Source: Atherix ibis
Lineage: Eukaryota; Arthropoda; Insecta; Diptera; Athericidae
Direction of reading: 5' to 3'
Assembly: GCA_958298945.1 (NCBI GenBank)
Contig: OY282605.1
Location: 35,566,811 to 35,630,810 of the forward strand
DNA length: 64,000 nt
Part shown: piece by piece, positions 56,501-64,000 of the stretch
How positions within the stretch are numbered: position 1 is the first letter of the stretch
Layout of the letters: each line of letters begins with the position of its first letter
Translations under genes and position numbers: made by a program
Notes under the pieces: generated by a model
What the model was told of the DNA's origin: nothing
Databases searched by the model: none
Seen by the model: only the letters and a program-made list of their open reading frames with translations

Positions 56501-58896
56501 TCTGACTGAAACACGATCATCATCTCCTGTACGAAGTGCGATTATTTTTGATTCGATGGAATTTTTTCTTGTGGAAATTTTTCATTTCGAACCCGACAGT
56601 CATGGTCGATCGTTGACAAAATCATTCCAAATGCCTATATGAGATCGACCTACATACTAATATGATTGTTGATAAATTTAACTGCATATTAAATATCATT
56701 TAATCGAAAAACAAAAAAATAATCATAATAAATAATAAAATTTCAATTAATTAAAAATTAATTAAATTGTATATTTTCGCACGCTTCTCTTTCGTGAAGG
56801 CTTGCTTCTCACCAACAAGGATTCTAAAGTCACTTACATAAATTGAAATCAAACTCAATAAGACCTCCGATGAGGACACATTTTTAAAATTTATTTTTCG
56901 AATTTGAAATATTTATAAAATTTTTTTTTGGTTTGTCTAAAGCTCAAGTCTGGCGTATACTTAGTATAACTTATAATGATGAATGCATACAGTTTGTTTT
57001 TGAACTTTAATACTGCATCACAGAAATGAGAAAAGAAAACTACACCGAAATTAAAATAAAACAACATCAAAAACAAATAAATATTATTATAACAAATGCA
57101 CTTAAAAGTCTTGATTTATGCACTTGAACTTATTTGTTATTAATTAAAAATTAAATGCAATGCACTTCCGTTACTATCGGATATATCGATCAATTCTACA
57201 AATATTGGGAATTTGAAATTTTATTTTCATGCTTATAGAATTAAATACACACACACACATACACCAATACATACATACAAAAGTAATGAGTAAATGCAAT
57301 TGTATGCAAACGTGATTTGATAGTGTACGATGCTCTAGGAATCTTTCCAATTAGCATACGAATCGAAACTATGCTAAACGCGCTCTGGACATTTATGTTC
57401 TCTGTGTTCTGTGATTTATTTATGGATTTATGGTAGAAATTTGCTAGTATTTTCCGATAATCACAACTGTTTTGGAGAGCTGCTATGAAATTTTAATTGA
57501 ACAAACAAAATTTTCAACTATAATACATCGATTTCCGTTCGCACCTCTCCCTGGTAGTATAAGTAGATGAAAGCTCAATTGGGTCTACGTGTAACGTACG
57601 CCCACGATTAATGATATCTCCCCGTTAGATGTACATATGTGTGTCTCTACATATATTTTTAGATGATTAGTACATAAAGTGGAAATTTACTATTTTGATT
57701 ATTATTAGCGATTGTCACATCCATCCAAGGACTTTATCATAATTGAAAAAGCCTAGCGGAGTGATAAGAGAATCCGCACACTTTTTCACTTCAATAGCGA
57801 TAATATCCAGACACTATTTATGAATGATCTTCTATAAACGATTTTTCAAATTCAACTAAAATACTCTCAGTAATAAGTAATTGTGAACTAGAAAATTCAC
57901 AAAAATTATTCCATTATCGCAGTTATGATAACAATATCATAACAGAAGTGTTTTGTGATAATGACACATACTTAAATTTTATCTATTAAGACAAAAGCTT
58001 CAATAATTTTTATAAATTTTCTATTGTAGTAACATATTACTTATTGGTGTTATTTTTTTTTAAATTATTATTTAATATCATAATGTTGGATAAGTTTATT
58101 AATATTATTTCTATTTGTTATATGGGTTTAATCTTGTAGAAAAAATTTACTTTTATTTCGAAATGAAGAAAGATACTACTTGAAAAAAAGATAATTATAC
58201 GAAAAATTATGTTTGTTTTGATTGAACAAAAGTTATCGCGGACAAAAATAATTTTTTTTCTATAATATTTTCATCAAAAATGGTGAAAATAGAAAAAAAT
58301 TATTTTCTATTTGTCTTAAAATTAATTTAATTCGTTTGATTTCGTAATTTTTTATTTTTTCATAATATATTGTTACTAAAGAAACCGATTAACAACCAAA
58401 AAAAAAAATACTTATACTATAGAAGGTGATTATTTCTTTATATGCAATTTTTTTTAATTCATTATCAAATTAATTATTTGGTAAATTTTTATTTTTTTTT
58501 TCATTTGAAAAAATAGAATTTTTGTGAAATTTTTCGATTTGCACGTTGATTAATTAAATGAAGTTTGTATTTTTATTTAGAATGAAAACAAATGGAATTT
58601 TTATACAATATTATTATATAGCTTTGATTTTGTCATTATACATGAAAATTGCCTTCATTAGACTTTTGGTAATATTTTAAAACTTTTTCGCACATTCCGT
58701 GCTGTAATTCGGCCATTTTAATTTTTAAATGCTCTAAAGTTTGAGGGGACTTTCACATCAATAAAAGCAAAATAAAGTACATGGTGGCAGCATCGGAATT
58801 GAGTACAAGATCAGTTAGCACTAGTCGTATACAGATAGGATATTATAGCTCCTATAGAAAAGGTAAAATCATTTTCATACCTGAGGTCCAAGCATC
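53541..58896. other. Gene-poor AT-rich DNA
   Basis: 5.3 kb without a supported gene. Long A/T runs (for example 55748-55782), a short (AC)n tract at about 57247-57260, and a richer patch around 57300-57720 with no recognised motif. A perfect inverted repeat lies at 57922-57943. A minus-strand frame at 56891-57076 is hydrophobic by composition only. It could contain enhancers or introns of a gene outside the window. Confidence 0.6.
57922..57943. repeat. 22-bp inverted repeat with TGATAA
   Basis: GTTATGATA, spacer ACAA, then TATCATAAC: two perfect 9-bp arms. TGATAA-type words recur nearby (about 57960). It could be a GATA-factor site; this is inference. Confidence 0.5.
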
Positions 58897-58996
58897 GCAG
58901 CCGATAACAACATAGTAACTGAAATAGGCTCTTTTTGCTGCTGGCAGCAGCCGATAACAACATAGTAACTGAAATAGGCTCTTTTTGCTGCTGGCA
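58897..58996. repeat. Perfect 50-bp tandem duplication
   Basis: Two identical 50-bp units starting GCAGCCGATAACAACATAGT at 58897 and 58947. No base differs, so the duplication is recent or under selection. It is unrelated to the 50-bp satellite at 215-680. Confidence 0.95.
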
Positions 58997-59079
58997 GCCA
59001 AAAGAGACTATTTTAGTCAGTATAAATTATTTCGCTCGAAAATTCTGACCATTGCACTAGTCTTGTAAGTCATAATGTA

Positions 59080-60310
59080 CGAGGTCTGTTCAAAAAGTAT
59101 CGCCTATTTTGTGTTTTTTTTTTTTCAAAAATTATTTATTTATTCATGAATATCTATTTTGTCCCCTTCAAAGTAATCCTTACTAGATTTTATACAGTTG
59201 TGCCAACGTTTTTTCCAATCCTCGAAGCACTTCAAAAAATTAATTTTTATGATCTTGTTCACACTTAAAAAAAATTATTTTTTGTGATCTTGTTGAAAGC
59301 TTTTTCATGGGGCTCTTCAGTTTCGGGAACAAGAAAAAGTCACAGGAGGCCAGATCTGCGGAATACGGTGGCTGTGGCATTATTAGTGTGTTGTTTTTGG
59401 CCAAAAATGGCAAAAGCCAATTTTTGTTCTTCCACAAATCCGGGTGTTTCTGGTAGATTGGTTTGCGGAACTTGCGCATAATTTGCAGGTAATATTCCTT
59501 ATTGACCGTTCTACCCTGTGGTAAGAACTCATAATGCACCACGCCCCTGCAATCGAATAAAACTGTAAGCAAAACCTTCACATTCGACCGAACTTGCCGC
59601 GGTTTTTTCGGTTTTGGCTCATGCGGCAGCTTCCATTGGGATGATTGAGCTTTGGTTTCTACGTCATAATCATAAACCCTTGATTCCTCATCAGTTATGA
59701 TCCTCTGGACCAAATTTGGGTCATCGCGGACAGAGTCCAACAGCTCATTAGCAATGTTAATGGGATGCTGTTTTTGGTCGAAATTGAGCAATTTTGGTAC
59801 GAATTTCGTCAAATCATTGGAAAAAATCGAATGGTACGAGCCAATCGATATGTTTAAGTCCTCAGCAACTTCTATAATGATGATTCGATGATTGGCCAAT
59901 ACTATTTTCTTCACTTCGTCAATGTTTTCGTCTGTTGTTGATGTGATCGGGCGTCCGGCACGCTTTTTGTCGTTCACATCTTCTCGGCCCTCTGAGAACA
60001 TTTTGTACCACCGATAAACGTGGCTTCGGTCCAAGGTAGCTTCACCATATGCCACAGTCAATACTCGGAATGCGTCCACGTAATTAATTTTGTTTTTCAC
60101 ACAAAATTTGATACAGATTCTTTGATCCATTTTTTGGAATGGGCAAAAATCGAAGACGAGCCAAAACAGGTGCAAGCAAAGCAGCTGTCAAAAATTAACT
60201 GAACATTCAAAATGGCCGAACTTGTCGGCATAAATAACGCCACAAAAATACCGAAAATCGAATATATGTAACCCGTGGAAAAATTCGCTATACTTTTTGG
60301 ACAGACCTCG
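59080..60310 (-). mobile_element. Mariner family A copy 3 (inactive)
   Basis: 1231 bp with TA at 59078-59079 and 60311-60312. Both ends are well kept: CGAGGTCTGTTCAAAAAGTA on the left and TACTTTTTGGACAGACCTCG on the right. Its transposase frame is nearly continuous but has internal deletions. Best-preserved copy of family A within the window. Confidence 0.94.
59240..60175 (-). pseudogene. Deleted mariner transposase (family A copy 3)
   Basis: A 311-codon frame; the family start is MDQRICIKFCVKN at 60130, after 15 upstream codons. N-terminal helix-turn-helix ([18 protein letters not shown]), the middle (LLDSVRDDPNLVQRII), then TDEESRVYDYD, where the usual GDESWVYGYD has lost the Gly and Trp. 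After DLWKNKNWLLP a deletion removes HHDNAPAH, and with it the second catalytic Asp, joining straight to [12 protein letters not shown]. The third block reads SADLASCDFFLF. A further deletion and frameshift scrambles the C-terminus (MKKLSTRSQK). It has no catalytic triad. Confidence 0.88.
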
Positions 60311-60312
60311 TA

Positions 60313-60768
60313 TGCTTCGGAAACTTAGATTTTCAGCAAAAACCATTGCGAACTTTTGCCCGCGTTCAAAATGAGGATCCTTATATGAGGATGAACGAAT
60401 CCGGAGCTTATGTAATGACTAGATCCTTGAGCGCTACCGCGACTACCCGGTTGTGGATAAACCTAAGCGAGCTGGACTCTTTATCCGTATCGATGAGCAA
60501 GAACCTGGTCAAAAAGTTTACAGTGGCTCCATTTGGTTCCAGGAGACGAGGTAGGCTCCGGCTTTGGTGGGAGTGCCGAACTGGAAGACTACGCTATGAA
60601 GCCGGTATGTCTGGAGTTCTTTGAATCAGTAAGACTTAGGCTGGACTTCCGGTTTTCGCGTAATGATGGGGATGATGATGAAAGTTTGAGTATTGTCTGC
60701 AAAAAATGAGATTTTGCTTTGCCATATAAGGAAAAGTCCAACGGCATCAGATCGCATGATTTTGGAAG
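60313..60768 (+). other. GC-richer patch of unknown origin
   Basis: A stretch of about 350 bp clearly less AT-rich than its surroundings, with an open frame at 60346-60624 (92 codons, Arg/Ser-rich). I recognise no domain. It could be a fragment of another transposon or of a gene; it directly adjoins the right end of mariner copy 3. Confidence 0.35.
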
Positions 60769-61140
60769 TTAATTGACATCAATAAATATCAAAATTTTTG
60801 ATTGATATAAAATCAATAAATATTGGAAGCCTTTCGCGCAATAAAACCAAAGTTTGTCGTGTTGTTGATACCACATATGATCCAGACTAAAATCTTTAAG
60901 TTTAGGTCGAAAAAGTTGACTATCATACGACCATAGGCTCTCCTTCTTCATTTTCAAACAAATATTGGCTATTTGAATCCTTTAAACCAGAATACACGTC
61001 AAACAGTCACCTTTTGTTGATACAATGATTTTTACTGAGTTACTTATGAATTTTTAGAGATCTTTATTAATAATATTATTTATTGACGTTTCCATCGAAC
61101 TTGAAATGAACTTCATCGCTGAAGAAAATTCTGCGCAAAA
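60769..61140 (-). pseudogene. DDE transposase relic (Tc1/DUF4817-like)
   Basis: On the minus strand the sequence at about 61086-61136 reads RIFFSDEVHFKFDGNVN, the first catalytic block of an IS630/Tc1-like transposase. Further on, 60957-60769 keeps LWSYD and LDHMWYQQHDKLWFYC, corresponding to the later LDNMWFQQDG-type block. Stops and frameshifts separate the pieces. It is related in style to the element at 5608-6295. No ends were found. Confidence 0.55.
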
Positions 61141-62899
61141 TCTAGCTACCGTAAAAAATACCATTGTTTTTTTTTTTTTAGTTTTAACGGATTGTTTAGT
61201 AAATAAAAAAATCATAATTTAAAATGGCAAAGTTTCATCTAACTACATATTATCTTGAATGATATTTATAATATAAAATTTTCAAATAAAATAATTCTAC
61301 TTTCCAAACTACAAAATGGTTAATAATATATTTGTGCCCAAAATTTTACGAAAATTACATTTTGAAAACTTATACCTTTAAATAATTATATTTTATAGAG
61401 TAGAACCTTATCTAAGTAGAATAATAATATTTGATATGGAATATTTTTATCAATGAAATTTTCTAATCAAATTATTTTGAACGAATAGAATTTAATTATA
61501 ATTGCAATCAATGAAATACTAAAAAAAAATAATTATTGTTCTTAATTATACTAAAAATAATACTAATTTTGTAAAAATAAAAATAATCAAGAAAAATTAC
61601 TTTTAATATCAGTAAAAATTTGAATGGAAACATTGGGCCAAATATGAAGTAAATCTAAATTCGCTGATAATGCAATTTTTCCTAATTTCATATCAATTGA
61701 ATTTTATCGAAAGAAAATATTTAGAAATTGATTTTTTTTAATATTTTTTATTGATTGTTAAAATGAAATTGGAATATTATAAATTTGTTTATAACTGAAT
61801 TTATTTCTTTAACTTAATAAAAGCTCATTGAATCAATGCAAATTTATGTATATTCATAAAAAATTTCATGAACGATATTGAAAAATAAGAAATTGTCGGA
61901 GAAATATTCTGAATAAAGATCTTAAAATTATATTGATTGATTGATTATGGAATTTTTTATCAATATAAATAAAATAGAGTATGAATTTTATGTAAAAAGT
62001 TCGATTAAATTTTGGCGCAAAAATTCTAATTTGAAATTTTATTTAACTTCAAGGTTCCTATAAATTTATTATTAATAATAATAACTAACAATAGCATTGC
62101 ATAATATTACTTGGAATTATAGAGTCTAACTGTGTAAATTATTATAAAAATAAATACGATTTGAATTCAATTAATTTCCATTATTTTTATTGAGCAAAAT
62201 CATGTAATAAGATTCTGCAGAAATGTTTTTCACAATAACTATTACGTGGATGTCATCGTATTAAACATATTTAAATATTCTTGCCCATTTGAACTTACGG
62301 ATTAGAACTCGAGAAAAATTTATATATTTGGATCATTAATCCTCTACAGTAACAAATTTCCTGGTGTAATAGCACACATAACTCGAGAAAAATTTATATA
62401 TTTGGATCATTAATAAGCAATTTGTATAAACAAAAACACTTTAATTTATTGCCAACCGAATGACAAAAATACGGGGTGAGGTAGACAAGTTATGAGACTA
62501 GCATTACAAACTTTTTTTGCACATAACTTATAAGTTAGTCACTCCGAAATGTGCCGTACAAGTTTCAAACCTTATTCAGCAAATATGTTATCTTATAGAG
62601 TGTGATAAGTGAAGTTGTTTTTATAGCGCTTTATCAAAAATGGAATAGCAAAATTTGAAGCAATGATGTGCCATCAAATTTTCGTTTAGCTTTGTTAAAT
62701 CCGCAATTTCAACTTGTAAAAAGTAAAAAGATGGAACAAGCCTATGAGGAGGATTCTTTAAGTTTTTCGGTGATATTATATTAAATATTTTTGGTGGGCT
62801 GAGAAGCAATGAAACACGAACCTTGCTCATTGAGGTCTGCAAAATCAAAAACTCATGGAAATGTGGAGTGAGTGAGGATATTTGTGTCCTTAGAACAGA
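61141..62899. other. AT-rich DNA with a 35-bp direct repeat
   Basis: No gene recognised. A 35-bp sequence (AACTCGAGAAAAATTTATAT and on) occurs identically at 62306-62340 and 62380-62414. The minus-strand frame 62621-62848 has no recognised domain. Confidence 0.6.
62306..62414. repeat. 35-bp direct repeat, 74-bp offset
   Basis: Two identical 35-bp copies separated by 39 bp. They could be the footprint of a duplication or of a short insertion between duplicated targets, though 35 bp is long for a target-site duplication. Confidence 0.85.
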
Positions 62900-63100
62900 T
62901 TGTTAACTAAGTTTTCCTTCTTAAATATAAGGTCCATGAAAGGCTCAAAAAAAGGGATAACTCACATCAGATCAGACATAGAAGATAGTTGGATGTTCTA
63001 CCGTGCAAACGTCCCTTGTCACACGGCCAACTCCATCAACAAGTTTTTGTCGGAAATACAGATTCCAATGGTTATACCCCTCCTTCTCCTCCAATATTAA
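62900..63100 (+). pseudogene. Tc1-like transposase fragment
   Basis: A 66-codon frame whose second half, WMFYRANVPCHTANSINKFL, matches in pattern the QQDNAPCHTAKSIKKWL block that holds the second catalytic Asp of Tc1-like transposases; here that Asp is Ala. It is very degraded; the first half cannot be aligned by eye. Confidence 0.5.
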
Positions 63101-63275
63101 ACCGATCAAAGTTAGTGTGCAATTTTTTATTTACCAAAATTATAAAATCACTTAAATAGATAAAATCCAGAGCAGTATAACCAAGGAGCTGAAGACAATT
63201 TCAACCAAGGAGCTGAAGGCGAGTATTCCAGCACTATAAGGAAGAGTGGAAACAACACCTCCAACGATATACATA

Positions 63276-64000
63276 CGAGGTCTGTTCAAAAAGTACCGCG
63301 AATTTTGTGTTTTTTCAAAAATTATTTATTTATTCATGAATATCTATTTTTTCCCCTTGAAAGTAATCCCCACCAGATAATATAAACTTGTGCCAACGTT
63401 TTTTCCAATCCTCGAAGCACTTCAAAAAATCATTTTTTGTGATCTTGTTCAGCTCCTCCTTTGATGTCGTCTTTATCTCCTCAATCGTAGCATAGCATCG
63501 TCCTTTCATGGGGCTCTTCAGTTTCGGGAACAAGAAAAAGTTACAGAGGGCCAGATCTGGGGAATACGGTGGCTGCGGCATTATTAGTGTGTTGTTTTTG
63601 GCCAAAAATTCGCGCACAAGCAACGATGCCGATGCAGGAGCGTTATCGTGGTGCAAAAGCTAAATTTTGTTCTTCCACAAATCCGGGCGTTTCTGGCGGA
63701 TTGCTTCACGCAACTTGCGCATAACTTGCAGGTAATATTCCTTATTGACCGTTGTACCCTGTGGCAAGAACTCATGATATACCACGCCCCTGCAATCGAA
63801 CAAAACTGTAAAACCTTCACATCCGACCGAACTTGGCGCGCTTTTTTCGGTCTTGGCTTGTGCGGCAGCTTCCATTGGGATGATTGAGCTTTGATTCCCA
63901 TGTCATAATCATAAATCCTTGATTCGTTACCAGTTATGACCCTCTGCGGACAGAGTCCAACAGCTCCTTAGCAATGTTAATGGGATGCTGTTTTTGGTCG
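63276..64000 (-). mobile_element. Mariner family A copy 4, cut by the window end
   Basis: Left end CGAGGTCTGTTCAAAAAGTA at 63276 after TA at 63274-63275; the element continues past the window. It keeps the 3' half of a minus-strand transposase in three overlapping frames, so it has small indels. Confidence 0.93.
63330..64000 (-). pseudogene. Broken mariner transposase (family A copy 4), partial
   Basis: 63656-63330 carries the second and third catalytic Asp (MHHDNAPASASLLVREFL and SPDLALCNFFLF, where the third Asp is changed to Asn) and the family C-terminus ending EGEKIDIHE. 63901-63584 and 63875-63660 carry the central AQSSQWKLPHKPRPKKARQV region in different frames. The N-terminal half lies beyond the window. 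Inactive by frameshifts and the changed Asp. Confidence 0.86.

Overview
This window reads as nuclear DNA from a fly (Diptera, probably Brachycera). It is very AT-rich with long A/T runs. Its genes have short GT-AG introns of about 60-110 bp, and their closest protein matches, as I remember them, are Drosophila genes: a pickpocket channel, Cdk12, SAK/Plk4, M6, lipoic acid synthase, two SLC7-type cationic amino acid transporters and ORMDL. I recall several of these lying together near cytological 78C-D on D. melanogaster 3L (Muller element D), so this may be a conserved block; I could not check that, and I cannot name the species.

Layout. 215-680: 50-bp satellite, each unit with a CACGTG box. 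1773-7075 (+): complete eight-exon pickpocket sodium channel gene whose 2.9-kb sixth intron holds a dead mariner (4104-5466) and a decayed DDE element with TIRs (about 5608-6295). 10543-14533 (-): six-exon Cdk12. 18643-21819 (+): eight-exon SAK/Plk4. 23475-25157 (-): five-exon M6 proteolipid. 26512-27905 (+): five-exon lipoyl synthase. 28866-30908 (+): first cationic amino acid transporter. 32324-33593: near-intact second-type mariner. 34793-35530 (+): three-exon ORMDL. 36100-38290 and 38388-40900: two 5'-truncated LINEs, the second with a perfect 16-bp target-site duplication. 41941-47385 (-): ten-exon second transporter with an unusual 606-residue cytoplasmic tail and a mariner in one intron. 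47650-49284 (-): jockey-type LINE fragment. 50690-53540: 2.8-kb array of a 13-bp satellite. 53540-64000: gene-poor AT-rich DNA with two more copies of the first mariner family and transposase relics.

Exon joins were built by hand from GT/AG sites, reading phase and family resemblance. For the channel, Cdk12, SAK, M6, lipoyl synthase and ORMDL the joined exons add up to an exact multiple of three (601, 1181, 900, 310, 369 and 152 aa), which supports the models. The second transporter sums to one base too many unless a GC donor is used, so it carries either a GC-AG intron or a one-base indel.

The genes are ordinary housekeeping and neural genes without an operon-like relation. The two transporters are inverted paralogues about 11 kb apart. 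I found no CRISPR, tRNA, rRNA or convincing new molecular system. The most unusual items are the long-tailed transporter with its frame ambiguity, the two satellites, the internally duplicated mariner, the mariner whose ORF runs through its own terminal repeat, and the cleanly flanked R1-type LINE.
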